A stretch of DNA of 64,000 bases from Suilimivivens sp045586385 (GTDB lineage: Bacteria > Bacillota > Clostridia > Lachnospirales > Lachnospiraceae). The position numbers and the translations under genes were made by a program. Positions 8,110 to 18,027 of this stretch are shown here, one piece after another (the stretch's first letter is position 1; each line of letters begins with the position of its first letter). Below the pieces are notes generated by a model. The model was not told where the DNA came from, searched no databases, and saw only the letters and a list, made by a program, of their open reading frames with translations. The stretch spans positions 114,517 to 178,516 of the forward strand of contig JAZNAE010000005.1 of assembly GCA_045586385.1 (NCBI GenBank). The letters are read 5' to 3'.

Positions 8110-10068
8110 ATGGGAGTATTTGGGAAAAAGAAGACTGCAGAAACACAGGAGCCTATGGATCTTGATGCAGTAATGAAGAAATTTGACAGAGAATCCAATA
8201 CGCGAATATGGGAAGGAAAGGCTAAGATTGCAGTAACAACAATTTTGGCACTTTTTTCACTTTTTTGTATTTATGTAACATTATTTACGAGTTGGCTTGA
8301 AGAGATTCGATTAACATCCTTTGTTGCTTTTATTATTTTTATCGGATACATAGTGTTCCCCGCTAAAAAGGGACAGCAGAAGGTTAATTATATGCCTTGG
8401 TATGATGTTGTATTGATGATTTGCGGTACAGGTGCATTCTTATACTATACAATAAATTCCATGACCATCATTCAGCAGGGCAGTAATTTTGAGTGGTATC
8501 AGATTTTAATTGGTATTGTGGGTATTCTTTCCCTGGCAGAAGTATGCCGAAGAAGTGTAGGTATACCAATTCTTGTAGTGGCGGGATGCCTGATGTTATA
8601 TGCTTTGTTGTTTGGATTATCCAATCCTACACTAAGTGGTAAGTTGAATTATACCGTCCGTTATCTGTTCTACAGTAAGGAAGGTATTTTGTCCACACCG
8701 ATTAATGTTTGTTCCAAATTTATTGTAGTGTTTATTATTTTCGGTGCGTTCTTAGAGCGTACGGGAATTGCAGACTTCTTTATTAATATTTCCAATGCAT
8801 TTGTAGGTGGATTTTCCGGTGGCCCTGCAAAAGTAGCGGTTGTGGCAAGTGCCATGGAAGGTATGGTTTCAGGTTCCTCTGTAGCAAATACTGTTGGTTC
8901 CGGTTCCGTTACCATTCCGCTCATGAAAAGGACAGGATATAAACCTGAATTTGCAGCTGCGGCAGAAGCTTCTGCATCTACAGGCGGACAGATTATGCCC
9001 CCTATCATGGGAGCGGCAGCATTCCTCATGGCAGATTATGTTGGTGTTCCTTACAGTAATATTGTAGTGCGTGCGATTTTGCCTGCAGTACTTTACTTTG
9101 CAGGTGTATTTATTACGGTTCATTTAGAGGCAAAAAAAGAAGGCCTTCGTGGTCTTACCAAAGAAGAATTGCCCAGAATTAAACCTTTAATTAAACAGAC
9201 GTATTTGTTGTTACCTCTTATTATATTGGTATATCTGGTTGGTACCAGTCAGCGTTCCATCCAGTATGCGGCAGCGATTGCCATTATTGCAGTTATTATT
9301 GTAAGTTTATTTAACAAAAATAACCGTATAACATTAAAACGTATTTGGGAAGCTTTGGCAGCCGGCGGACAGGGAATGATTACCGTAGCAGCAGCCTGCG
9401 GTGTTGCAGGTATGATTGCAGGAACCATTACTATGACAGGTCTTGCAAATATGATGATTAACGGTATTGTAACACTTGCCGGAAATCAGGTAATCATAGC
9501 ACTTGTACTTACCATGGTTTGTTGTATCGTACTTGGTATGGGTGTGCCTACCACAGCAAACTACTGTATTATGGCGGCAACCTGTGCACCGATTCTGATC
9601 CGTATGGGTGTACCTACTTTGGCAGCACATTTCTTTGTATTTTACTTCGGTATTGTGGCTGACCTTACCCCCCCGGTAGCATTGGCGGCTTATGCAGGTG
9701 CGGCGATTGCCCAGGCAAATCCCATGAAAACAGCAGTGACAGCAACAAAACTTGCAGTAGGTGCTTTTATCGTACCGTATGTATTTGCTTTAAATCCGGC
9801 TATGTTGTTTATTGATACGACAGCAGTAGAAATTGTTCAGATTTGTATTACATCCTTAGTCGGTATCTTCGCTGTATCGGCGTCCTTGGAAGGCTGGTTT
9901 TTATGCCACATGAAGTGGTATGAGAGATTAATGAGTCTCTTTGGCGGATTATTATTGATTTATCCGGGACTTCTTACAGACGGTATCGGACTTGGTCTGG
10001 TAGCTGTTATGGCAATTCTGCAAATGGTTGATAACAGAAAAACAGCTAAAGAGGCAAAAACAGTATAG
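8110..10068 (+). CDS. TRAP transporter fused 4TM/12TM permease (DctQM fusion, TAXI type)
   Basis: The 652-residue membrane protein is the fused small and large permease subunit of a TAXI TRAP transporter. After a soluble N-terminal ~45 residues there are about four hydrophobic helices and then a DctM-like domain. Typical segments are GGPAKVAVVASAMEGMVSGSS-type (around residue 238), the ASASTGGQIMPPIMGAAAF stretch (around residue 290) and GMGVPTTANYCIMAA (around residue 475), which belong to the ion/substrate-binding hairpins. It works with the binding protein just upstream to couple uptake to sodium. An AGGAGG site precedes the ATG. Confidence 0.94.
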   Translation: MGVFGKKKTAETQEPMDLDAVMKKFDRESNTRIWEGKAKIAVTTILALFSLFCIYVTLFTSWLEEIRLTSFVAFIIFIGYIVFPAKKGQQKVNYMPWYDVVLMICGTGAFLYYTINSMTIIQQGSNFEWYQILIGIVGILSLAEVCRRSVGIPILVVAGCLMLYALLFGLSNPTLSGKLNYTVRYLFYSKEGILSTPINVCSKFIVVFIIFGAFLERTGIADFFINISNAFVGGFSGGPAKVAVVASAMEGMVSGSSVANTVGSGSVTIPLMKRTGYKPEFAAAAEASASTGGQIMPPIMGAAAFLMADYVGVPYSNIVVRAILPAVLYFAGVFITVHLEAKKEGLRGLTKEELPRIKPLIKQTYLLLPLIILVYLVGTSQRSIQYAAAIAIIAVIIVSLFNKNNRITLKRIWEALAAGGQGMITVAAACGVAGMIAGTITMTGLANMMINGIVTLAGNQVIIALVLTMVCCIVLGMGVPTTANYCIMAATCAPILIRMGVPTLAAHFFVFYFGIVADLTPPVALAAYAGAAIAQANPMKTAVTATKLAVGAFIVPYVFALNPAMLFIDTTAVEIVQICITSLVGIFAVSASLEGWFLCHMKWYERLMSLFGGLLLIYPGLLTDGIGLGLVAVMAILQMVDNRKTAKEAKTV

Positions 10069-10085
10069 AGTAATAAACTTAAATG

Positions 10086-10118
10086 AAACAGTCTTGTGCG
10101 TATGTATAAGGCTGTTTT
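10086..10118 (+). terminator. Terminator after the TRAP permease
   Basis: AAACAGTCTT (10086-10095) pairs with AAGGCTGTTT (10108-10117) with one wobble around a 12-base loop. The T run is short, so termination may be incomplete. Confidence 0.6.
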
Positions 10119-10143
10119 GTGCTAATCCTTGGAGGGATGAAGT

Positions 10144-12501
10144 GTGGAAAAAAGGGGTCAACAATTAAGGGAAATTTTAAAAATATTATTTGTGATTGCA
10201 TTTTTGTCGGTTGTAGTATTTTTCTGCTTGGGTGAAGTGTTTTTGTCCAAAGAAAATCCTACAGGTAGCGGAAAAGTTACTTTGTATGAAGGTGGTTGGG
10301 AACGTGTATACGCGGATGGTACAAGATTTACAGTAGCGCTTCCCGGTACGACGAAGGCAGAGCGCGGGGAGACAGTCCGGTTAGAGACTTCCTTACCGGA
10401 GAACCAAGAGAATACATGGTTTTGTATGCGGGCATCGCAACAGGAGATGTATGTCTTTGTGGGGGATGAACTTCGAAAGAAATATACTACGGAAGGTTCC
10501 CGTTTGTTTGGAAATAGCAGTGCCAGTGCATATGTTTTTTTTGAGATAACAGAGGAAGATGCGGGTGAGATTCTTGCGATTGAACTGATTAGTTACAATG
10601 AGTATACAGGTTTTCTAAATGAAGTATATGTGGGAGAAAAATATGATATTATTACCACATTTATACGGGAGTGTTTACTTGTACTTGTGGTGTCTTTCTA
10701 TATGCTGATTTTAAGCTCCATCACGGTATTTATCGGACTCATATTACGCTGGGTATATAAGAAGCATGTTGATATTACTTATTTAGGTTTGGGTATTATG
10801 CAACTTTCCATGGCGATGATAGCAGAATCAAGGGTCCGGCAATTTTTCCTGCCGAATTCATCGGTTGCAGAGCATGTGGGATTTTTACTTACCATACTGA
10901 TTCCCTTTCCCTTTGTTGTTTATGTGAACAGAGTCCAAGAAGGGCGATACAGAAAGATTCACAGTTTTCTCGCGATTTGTGTGGCTGTAAATTACATTGC
11001 ATCGGCACTATTACAGGTGTTTAATGTTGTAAGTTTGTCAGATTCTACAGTTGTAGCATATGCACTGATTATTATAATGGTAGTATGTTTTTCAGTTACA
11101 ATTGTTTTAGATTTTATAATGGGAAGAATCCGTGAATATGGAGAAATCCTATTTGGTTTGATAGCAATGCTTATTGCTTCTGTATGGGAAACTTACGTTA
11201 CTTTTGTACCGGAGGTACCGATATATGGAGGTGTTGTTCTTAGTTTCGGCCTGATTGTTTTACTTTTTATGGCGGCTATTAAGACAGCAAGAGATATGCT
11301 GGCAGTAGAACAGAACCGACAAATGGCAGTCGCGGCGGGAGCAGCCAAGGCCAGATTTTTGGCCAATATGTCACATGAAATCCGTACTCCGATTAATACT
11401 ATTATCGGAATGAACGAGATGATTTTGCGTGAAAGCCAGGATGTTTCGATAGAGGAATATGCCAAGAACGTACAAAATGCCAGCAGGCTATTGCTGGGAC
11501 TTGTTAATGATGTTTTGGACTTTTCCAAAATAGAAGCAGGAAAAATGGATATTGTGGAAAGTGACTATCAGTTGCAAAGTATGCTGTCGGATGTCATCCG
11601 TGGAATGCGGGTCAGAGCAGAAAATAAGAAACTGGATATTGTGACCAATATAGACAAAGCATTACCCTCTGTTTTAAAGGGAGATGAAATCAGAATCCGG
11701 CAAATCTTAAATAATTTGTTATCCAATGCTGTAAAATATACGAAACGGGGAAGTATTACGTTTAGTGTAAAAGGTGTTTACGGACAGGATACATTTGCTT
11801 TGCGGATGTCTATAGAGGATACCGGCGTGGGAATCAAACAGGAGGATATCAGCAAACTGTTTGATAGCTTTAAGCGATTGGAAGAAAATAAGAATCATTA
11901 CATAGAAGGAACGGGACTTGGATTAAATATTACAAGACAACTTGTGGAACTTATGCACGGAACAATAGAGGTAAGCAGTGAGTATGGAAAAGGTTCCTGT
12001 TTCACTGTAATTATTCCCCAAATAATCGTGGATAAAACCGTAATGGGAACCATACAAGAAGCAAACCGTAGAGACGGGCATGTGAAGAAAGAGTATAAGC
12101 CTAAATTGTATGCACCTACGGCAGAAGTTTTGATTGTTGATGACAATGAGATGAACCTGTTAGTGCTTAAGTCACTTTTGAAACGGACAGCAATAAAATT
12201 AACGATGGCACATGGTGGCATGGAATGTTTGGAAATATGTAAAGATAAGAAGTTTGATTTGATTTTGATGGATCATATGATGCCGGAACTTAACGGAATA
12301 GATGTCTTGCATATCATACGAAAAGAGGAAGGGCTCAATCAGTCTACGAAAATGATTGTACTTACCGCCAATGCGATAGTGGGCATGGCAGAGATGTATA
12401 TCAAAGAAGGATTTTCGGATTATCTTTCCAAGCCGGTTATGGCAGAAGAATTAGAAAAAATGCTTCGGATTCATCTGCCTTCTGATAAACTGCAATTTTA
12501 A
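10144..12501 (+). CDS. Membrane-bound hybrid histidine kinase with C-terminal receiver
   Basis: This 785-residue sensor has an N-terminal transmembrane helix (about residues 12-32), an extracellular domain to about residue 170, then a block of several membrane helices (about 175-375) resembling 7TM-DISM sensors. HisKA follows, with phosphoacceptor His411 in MSHEIRTPIN, then a HATPase_c domain (NLLSNAVKYT, DTGVGIK, GTGLGLNI) and a receiver with phosphoacceptor Asp710 in ILMDHMMPELNG and the conserved Lys in LSKPV. There is no DNA-binding output domain and no partner regulator next door. The start is GTG at 10144, after GGAGG. Its position after the TRAP genes may hint at sensing the same solute, but that is inference. 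Confidence 0.9.
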   Translation: MEKRGQQLREILKILFVIAFLSVVVFFCLGEVFLSKENPTGSGKVTLYEGGWERVYADGTRFTVALPGTTKAERGETVRLETSLPENQENTWFCMRASQQEMYVFVGDELRKKYTTEGSRLFGNSSASAYVFFEITEEDAGEILAIELISYNEYTGFLNEVYVGEKYDIITTFIRECLLVLVVSFYMLILSSITVFIGLILRWVYKKHVDITYLGLGIMQLSMAMIAESRVRQFFLPNSSVAEHVGFLLTILIPFPFVVYVNRVQEGRYRKIHSFLAICVAVNYIASALLQVFNVVSLSDSTVVAYALIIIMVVCFSVTIVLDFIMGRIREYGEILFGLIAMLIASVWETYVTFVPEVPIYGGVVLSFGLIVLLFMAAIKTARDMLAVEQNRQMAVAAGAAKARFLANMSHEIRTPINTIIGMNEMILRESQDVSIEEYAKNVQNASRLLLGLVNDVLDFSKIEAGKMDIVESDYQLQSMLSDVIRGMRVRAENKKLDIVTNIDKALPSVLKGDEIRIRQILNNLLSNAVKYTKRGSITFSVKGVYGQDTFALRMSIEDTGVGIKQEDISKLFDSFKRLEENKNHYIEGTGLGLNITRQLVELMHGTIEVSSEYGKGSCFTVIIPQIIVDKTVMGTIQEANRRDGHVKKEYKPKLYAPTAEVLIVDDNEMNLLVLKSLLKRTAIKLTMAHGGMECLEICKDKKFDLILMDHMMPELNGIDVLHIIRKEEGLNQSTKMIVLTANAIVGMAEMYIKEGFSDYLSKPVMAEELEKMLRIHLPSDKLQF

Positions 12502-12510
12502 TATAATGGG

Positions 12511-14238
12511 TTACAACTGTTGTGCTTTCTGCATATGTGCATAGAGACCATCAAGGGCAAGGAGCTCCTCGTGAGTGCCTTGCTCTTTTATTTTTCCTTC
12601 ATGAATAACTAAAATCATATCGGCATTCTTTATTGTAGACAATCTGTGAGCAATGGCAATAATTGTACGGGTTCCTGCCATATGGTTGATTGCCTGCTGG
12701 ATTTCTTTTTCCGTTTCTACATCCACGGATGCTGTAGCTTCATCCAAAATAATAATAGGGGATTTCCGAAGGATTGCCCTGGCAATGGAAATACGCTGTT
12801 TCTGACCTCCGGATAAACGAAGACCACGTTCGCCAACCTGTGTTTCATAACCATCAGGCATATGTAAAATATCTTCATGAATATTGGCGGCTTTTGCGGC
12901 ATCCATTATCTCATCCATGGTGGCATCGGGTTTGGCGTAGCCGATGTTTTCGGCAATTGTGCCGTTAAACAAAAAGGTATCCTGAAGCACGGGAGAGATA
13001 TTCTGACGAAGGCTCTCCAAAGTAATATCCTTTAAATCGTGTCCGTCAACAAGAATTCTTCCTTCTACCGGGTCATAAAAACGGGAGATAAGTTGGGTAA
13101 TGGTTGTTTTCCCTACGCCGGTGGGGCCCACAAGAGCCACCATCATGCCGGGTTTACAGGTAAAGGAAATATCCCGGAGAACCGGTACTTTGTTGCTATA
13201 GTGAAAAGATACATGTTCAAATGTTATTTCGCCGGATACGCCGGAAAGCGGTTTTGCCTCTTTTGTATTTTCGATGGCAGAAGGTGTTTCCAAGATCAGT
13301 GCCACACGCTCAGCACCGGCAAGTGACTGCTGGAGGTTTTCAAGCCACGTGGCAAGACCGGAGATGGGTGCATAAAAGAGAGATAAATACAGCATAAAGG
13401 CGACAATATCCGCTACCGAAAGCTGTCCGGCATAAGCAAGGTAACCGCCTACGCCGACTACTAAAACCGTGCCGACGGAAGATACAAATTCCACACTTGG
13501 GTGAAAAATAGCACTGGCTTTTAAGGCACGGAGCATCGCACGGACCTGCGTAAAGTTGCTTTTGCTGATAAGGTCCGCCTCATCAGACTCTTGTCCAAAG
13601 GACTGTATTTCATGAAGACCGGATAAATTATCCTGCAGTTTGGCATTCAGTTCCCCCATACATTTTTGGGAAGCTTTAAAATATGGTCTGACTTTTTTGG
13701 AGAAGATCACACCGGAAATGAGAATAAGGGGAATGGGAGAACAGGTAATGAGTGCCAGTGTAGGATTGATGCCGAGCAATATAATTAAAACACCTAAAAA
13801 AGTCATGATGTTTGTAATCATATCAGGAATCATGTGGGCATATAAAAGTTCAAAATCCCTGGTGTCATTGACAACGCGGCTCATCAGATCGCCTGTCTGT
13901 TTATCGTGAAAAAAACCAAGATCAAGACTTTGTAATTTTTGATACATGCGGTCACGGAGGTCACCAACCAGATACCATGCCGCTTTATGTGCCAAATAGT
14001 TACTCAAAAAGCGGAATAGCACACGAAGCAGATATAATAACAAAAGAAATGCTGCCAGATTTTTGATCGTATGTAATGCACTTTCATCCATGCCGGCATT
14101 TACAATTCCGGTCATTTGGGAAAGCACCTTCGGTGCAGCTAAATTGACTCCTGTTAAGAGCAGGGTGGATAAAATGGCAAGAATGTAGAATCCCTTATAG
14201 CGGGTGGCTTCTTTGGTTAGTTTCCATAACATTTTCAT
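12511..14238 (-). CDS. ABC exporter, fused membrane and ATPase domains (MsbA/LmrA-like)
   Basis: The ~575-residue half-transporter has an N-terminal ABC transmembrane domain with six hydrophobic helices (about residues 15-310) and a C-terminal nucleotide-binding domain. Walker A reads GPTGVGKTT, the signature is LRLSGGQKQR, Walker B is IIILDEATA and the H-loop is IAHRLST. Such proteins export drugs, lipids or peptides as homo- or heterodimers; no partner gene is adjacent, so a homodimer is likely. The ATG at 14238 is preferred over one at 14256 because GGAAG lies just upstream of it. It converges on the histidine kinase, with only nine bases between stop codons. Confidence 0.9.
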   Translation of the reverse strand: MKMLWKLTKEATRYKGFYILAILSTLLLTGVNLAAPKVLSQMTGIVNAGMDESALHTIKNLAAFLLLLYLLRVLFRFLSNYLAHKAAWYLVGDLRDRMYQKLQSLDLGFFHDKQTGDLMSRVVNDTRDFELLYAHMIPDMITNIMTFLGVLIILLGINPTLALITCSPIPLILISGVIFSKKVRPYFKASQKCMGELNAKLQDNLSGLHEIQSFGQESDEADLISKSNFTQVRAMLRALKASAIFHPSVEFVSSVGTVLVVGVGGYLAYAGQLSVADIVAFMLYLSLFYAPISGLATWLENLQQSLAGAERVALILETPSAIENTKEAKPLSGVSGEITFEHVSFHYSNKVPVLRDISFTCKPGMMVALVGPTGVGKTTITQLISRFYDPVEGRILVDGHDLKDITLESLRQNISPVLQDTFLFNGTIAENIGYAKPDATMDEIMDAAKAANIHEDILHMPDGYETQVGERGLRLSGGQKQRISIARAILRKSPIIILDEATASVDVETEKEIQQAINHMAGTRTIIAIAHRLSTIKNADMILVIHEGKIKEQGTHEELLALDGLYAHMQKAQQL

Positions 14239-14299
14239 AACATACTTCCTTTTCATATATATTGGATAATTAAAATGATTTTATATCATTTTGCGTGGG

Positions 14300-14328
14300 G
14301 TGACAAGGGTGACCGGATGTGTTAAAAT
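14300..14328 (+). promoter_or_regulatory. Possible promoter of the amidase gene
   Basis: GTGACA (14300-14305) and TAAAAT (14323-14328) are 17 bases apart, about 45 bases before the amidase ATG. The -35 is imperfect. Confidence 0.4.
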
Positions 14329-14371
14329 TATTTTATTGACATAAAAACGACAAAAACAGAGGTATGACCTG

Positions 14372-15844
14372 ATGAAAAGAAATAAAAACATAGCTGTAAT
14401 CCTTTTATGCGTAATATTAGCCGTTGCTTTTTTGGCGATATTACTTATTTTTATGCAGAATGAAAGCGTAGAGGAAGAAGTGCTGTTATCCGATATAAAG
14501 ATGGAACAGATTTCGGTAGAAGAAGTGCAGGAAGAAACACCCAATCGGATAGAAGAACCGAAGGCAGAAGAAATGCCTGAGCCGACATCTGAGCCTACTG
14601 TGGAGGAAGTACCAAAGCCGACGAGAAAACCGGCAGAGGAAGAAACACCGGAGCCGACGGCAGAGCTGATAGAGGAAGAGACGCCAAAGCCGGCAGAAAA
14701 AACAGAACCGGAAGAAGAACCGGAAACGGAGCCGACAAAGGTGCCGGAAGCAGACGCACAGGGAGACGCACAGACAACAACGGTTACCGTAAATGAGATA
14801 GAAAGTGCAAGGATATCTTCTAAGGAAATTCAAATCAGCTTTACAGATCATTATGACACGGCAGTTGAGACCTATCTTATAATGAGAAGAAATGTTTTGA
14901 CAGGAGCCGGATGGGAAAATGTCGGAACGATAGCATCTGATAAAAACGCAACGGGAGATAAAAATGTTTTTTCGGACAAACTTGCAGAAGGTTCGCCACA
15001 GCAATATGAATACCGCGTGGACGTGGCACTTTCCGACAGTCAGACATATGCATCACAGGAAGGAAAAGTAATCCTGGCAAGTAATATTATGATTTGTATT
15101 GACCCGGGACATTTTGCAGGAAGAAATAAAGTGACGGGAGAGCAGACCTACGGATATGCAGAAGGTGATTTTACCATAGAGGTTGCCAAGGAGTTAAAAC
15201 GTATTTTGAAAGATAGTTACGGAATAGACTCTTACATGACCAGAAACGGCGGAAGTATTACCCTTGGCGGTTATACAGACGGTAATCTTGACAGCGGTCA
15301 CATCAGCTTGCGTGGCACCTATACAGCGGAACGGGATGCAGATTTATTTTTATCTGTTCACACAAATGCAAATGAAGAAAATGCAAACGGATACCCGACC
15401 TGTATGCAGCCCATATCTATCAACAAACCTATTGTGCTGGCTAATGGACTTGCCTGTTCATCCGATACGATCGTCAGAGTTGCAAACGGTATAGGAGTGA
15501 ATCTTGCAGCTGCCAATTATCAATTGGGAATTTCAACAGTAAAAGATTTTGCCACAGTAGATAAAAACGCTGTCGGTGAGTGGACAAAAGCAGCAAATGA
15601 TCAGACGGATGCAGCCGGAACAGTCTATAGGCGTACCGCTAGCAGCGGCGGTGAATATTACGGTGTACTGAAAGGTGCGGCAAGTGTAAATAAACCGGGA
15701 ATCATTGTAGAGCACGGTTTCCATACCGTGCCGGAGATGAGGAGAGAAGCAATGGAGGGGAACCTGAAAACATTGTGGGCACAGGCCGATGCGTACGGGA
15801 TCGCATATGGATTTGGTTTTGTAAGTAATATACACAGACAATAA
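14372..15844 (+). CDS. N-acetylmuramoyl-L-alanine amidase (Amidase_3), membrane anchored
   Basis: This 490-residue wall hydrolase cleaves the bond between MurNAc and L-Ala of the stem peptide. An N-terminal membrane anchor (about residues 7-29) is followed by an acidic, proline-rich linker with irregular EEPKPT/PEPTAE repeats (about 45-130), then a small beta-rich segment with fibronectin-like spacing, and the Amidase_3 catalytic domain (about 235-485). Zinc-site elements are visible: ICIDPGHFAG, the later SVHTNANE, and catalytic Glu in VEHGFHTVPEM. The repetitive linker probably spans the wall. It sits before the vWA membrane protein with a 41-base gap and may share its transcript. Confidence 0.9.
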   Translation: MKRNKNIAVILLCVILAVAFLAILLIFMQNESVEEEVLLSDIKMEQISVEEVQEETPNRIEEPKAEEMPEPTSEPTVEEVPKPTRKPAEEETPEPTAELIEEETPKPAEKTEPEEEPETEPTKVPEADAQGDAQTTTVTVNEIESARISSKEIQISFTDHYDTAVETYLIMRRNVLTGAGWENVGTIASDKNATGDKNVFSDKLAEGSPQQYEYRVDVALSDSQTYASQEGKVILASNIMICIDPGHFAGRNKVTGEQTYGYAEGDFTIEVAKELKRILKDSYGIDSYMTRNGGSITLGGYTDGNLDSGHISLRGTYTAERDADLFLSVHTNANEENANGYPTCMQPISINKPIVLANGLACSSDTIVRVANGIGVNLAAANYQLGISTVKDFATVDKNAVGEWTKAANDQTDAAGTVYRRTASSGGEYYGVLKGAASVNKPGIIVEHGFHTVPEMRREAMEGNLKTLWAQADAYGIAYGFGFVSNIHRQ

Positions 15845-15885
15845 GTCAAAATACAAAAAGAAAGAATTACAAATGAGGTGGAAAG

Positions 15886-17982
15886 ATGTTTTGTACAAAT
15901 TGTGGAGCAAAATTAGCAGATGACGCATTATTCTGCACAAGCTGCGGAACGAAGTGCAACAGAGAAACAAATGAAGTGATTCAGGAGCAAACAGTCACAC
16001 CACAGGTGCAGACTGTTACGTCACAGACACAGCCGGTGATGCCGCAGGTGCAGGAGGTAAAGGCAGATAAGCCGAAAAAGCATACAGGATTGGTTGTTGC
16101 AGTCATACTGGTTGTTCTGGTATTTATGGCGGCTGCTGTAGGCGTAGGTGTCCTCTTTTTTATGAACAACACCTTAAACAAACAAAAGGATGAACTTACA
16201 GCAACAATAGGAACCTATGAACTTTCCAAATATAATGAAGAAAAAGATGAGATTGTTGAGGAATGGGCAGAATTAGGATTATTTGCAATCTCAGATAAGA
16301 AAGAATTTATTGAAGATTTGGAAGATCTTGCAGAGGATGCGGCAGATGACAGAGAAGAATTGGATGGTTATAAAGAGGAGCTTACAAAAGCGACTGAGGC
16401 AAAGGATTCATTTGGCTTCATAGAAGATTTTTCTGCCTTTGACACCTATCTGAGTAACTTCGAAACAGCAATTACAGACGGAGATATTGAAGAAGCCAAG
16501 AATTATGCAGAGCAGGCAGAAACCATGTTGGAAGAACTTTCTGTAGAAAACATGAACTGTGCATATAATATATATGAGGAGTATTATTACGTGGATATGT
16601 CCATTGCAGACGGAAGCGAAAAGGATGCTTATTATGAGCAGCTTACAAAAATAGATGAACTGTTTGCAGAGGAAGATTATGAGGGATTAAAGACTGCTTT
16701 TGAAGAAATGGATGAGATTGTTTATCCCTACATAGAGCCGGAAAATCCGTTAGAAGTTATGGTGCAGCAGATTGATGTTTCAGAATTTCCCAATATAAAG
16801 GTGTATACAAGAGTAGAGGATCAAAATACCGGAGAAGTACCGGAAAACCTCGATCCGATTATGTTTTTTATCAAGAAAAAAGATGTGAACGGAGATTATA
16901 TTAAACAGGAAGTATCCAAAGTAGCACAGCTTGATGAGTCAGAATCTTTAAATATCAATGTTGTTGCAGATGTAAGCGGCAGTATGGATGGCAGTTACAT
17001 AGAAGAAGCAAAAGAAGTTATGTCCAACTTTGTTAACAGCGTACAGTTTGATGCCGGCGATATGGTAGAACTTACTTCTTTCAGTTCCGGTGTTAAGATT
17101 GAGGAAGAATTCTGTGCTGATGCAGCTACCTTAATAAATGACATTAATAATCTTGAGACAGATGATATGACAAGTTTATATGATGCATTATATACTTCTG
17201 TCATCAGAGTGGCATCACAGCCCGGTGCAAAATGTGTCATTGCATTTACCGACGGTTATGACAATTATAGCAATTGTACTTACAGTGAAGTCATTGAGGT
17301 GGCACAGAGATATCATGTTCCGATTTTTGTAATCGGTATCGGTTACGTGGATGATTATGCGATTGAAGAAATTACTTCACAGACCGGTGGAGAGTATTAT
17401 AATACCATGGATATTGCTTCTATGGAGGAGATTTACGAAGAAATTTATAAAGCAGAAAAAGAACTGTATCTGATTGAATATGTGGACGATGAGTCCGGTG
17501 AATTTATGGATGAAACAGATATTCTGGTAGGTTATCATTCAGAGGAATACGGCGGAAATGATGAATTTACTTATGTGCCGAATATTTTGCTCAGTGTAGA
17601 TGGCCCTGCATTCTACGAGGACGGACCGGAAGCCGTGGTAGAGGCCTATATGGAAGGCTTTGACGATGCCATGACCTATTCAGATTTCTCCTATATTTCC
17701 GATTATCTGTTGGAAGACAGCAATATTTATAAGTCCCAGGAGAAATATGTAACAAGAGACATTACGGAAACACTGGATTCCTATGAAATCGTAAGTGTAA
17801 GTTACTATGGCGATGATGAGTGCATCGTGACGACCAGGGAAACCTATTATGTGCAGATGGCAGGAGAGCCGTTGCAGTTACTTACACAGGAATGCCAGTA
17901 CATCGTAGTAAAAGATAATGATAAGTGGAAACTGACAGATTTTGCAGCACCGGTTGAAGTGCTACTTAGAATTAATCAGTAA
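15886..17982 (+). CDS. Zinc-ribbon and von Willebrand factor A membrane protein
   Basis: The 698-residue protein starts with a double CxxC zinc ribbon (CTNCGAKL...CTSCGTKC, residues 3-24), then a Gln/Val/Pro-rich linker, a membrane helix (about 68-92), an acidic helical region (about 95-285) and an extracellular vWA domain (about 360-540). The vWA MIDAS motif is intact as DVSGS, with the later Thr and Asp in DDMTSLYDA and TDGYDN. The C-terminal ~130 residues resemble secreted NTF2-like or 'TcaA-like' folds but I cannot place them. The topology suggests a sensor or adhesin with cytoplasmic zinc ribbon and outside vWA. GAGGTGGAAAG precedes the ATG. Confidence 0.85.
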   Translation: MFCTNCGAKLADDALFCTSCGTKCNRETNEVIQEQTVTPQVQTVTSQTQPVMPQVQEVKADKPKKHTGLVVAVILVVLVFMAAAVGVGVLFFMNNTLNKQKDELTATIGTYELSKYNEEKDEIVEEWAELGLFAISDKKEFIEDLEDLAEDAADDREELDGYKEELTKATEAKDSFGFIEDFSAFDTYLSNFETAITDGDIEEAKNYAEQAETMLEELSVENMNCAYNIYEEYYYVDMSIADGSEKDAYYEQLTKIDELFAEEDYEGLKTAFEEMDEIVYPYIEPENPLEVMVQQIDVSEFPNIKVYTRVEDQNTGEVPENLDPIMFFIKKKDVNGDYIKQEVSKVAQLDESESLNINVVADVSGSMDGSYIEEAKEVMSNFVNSVQFDAGDMVELTSFSSGVKIEEEFCADAATLINDINNLETDDMTSLYDALYTSVIRVASQPGAKCVIAFTDGYDNYSNCTYSEVIEVAQRYHVPIFVIGIGYVDDYAIEEITSQTGGEYYNTMDIASMEEIYEEIYKAEKELYLIEYVDDESGEFMDETDILVGYHSEEYGGNDEFTYVPNILLSVDGPAFYEDGPEAVVEAYMEGFDDAMTYSDFSYISDYLLEDSNIYKSQEKYVTRDITETLDSYEIVSVSYYGDDECIVTTRETYYVQMAGEPLQLLTQECQYIVVKDNDKWKLTDFAAPVEVLLRINQ

Positions 17983-17987
17983 TAAAG

Positions 17988-18012
17988 AGCCGCAGCATCT
18001 GCTGCGGCTTTT
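17988..18012 (+). terminator. Rho-independent terminator after the vWA gene
   Basis: AGCCGCAGC pairs with GCTGCGGCT around a tetraloop-sized loop and is followed by TTTT. It lies just ahead of the ribosome binding site of the next gene. Confidence 0.88.
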
Positions 18013-18027
18013 GGCGGAGGAAAAATT

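Noticed and set aside
14486..15004. Long Arg/Cys/Leu-rich frame on the minus strand within the amidase gene
   Set aside because: It is the mirror of the Glu/Pro-rich linker codons on the plus strand and has no family features.
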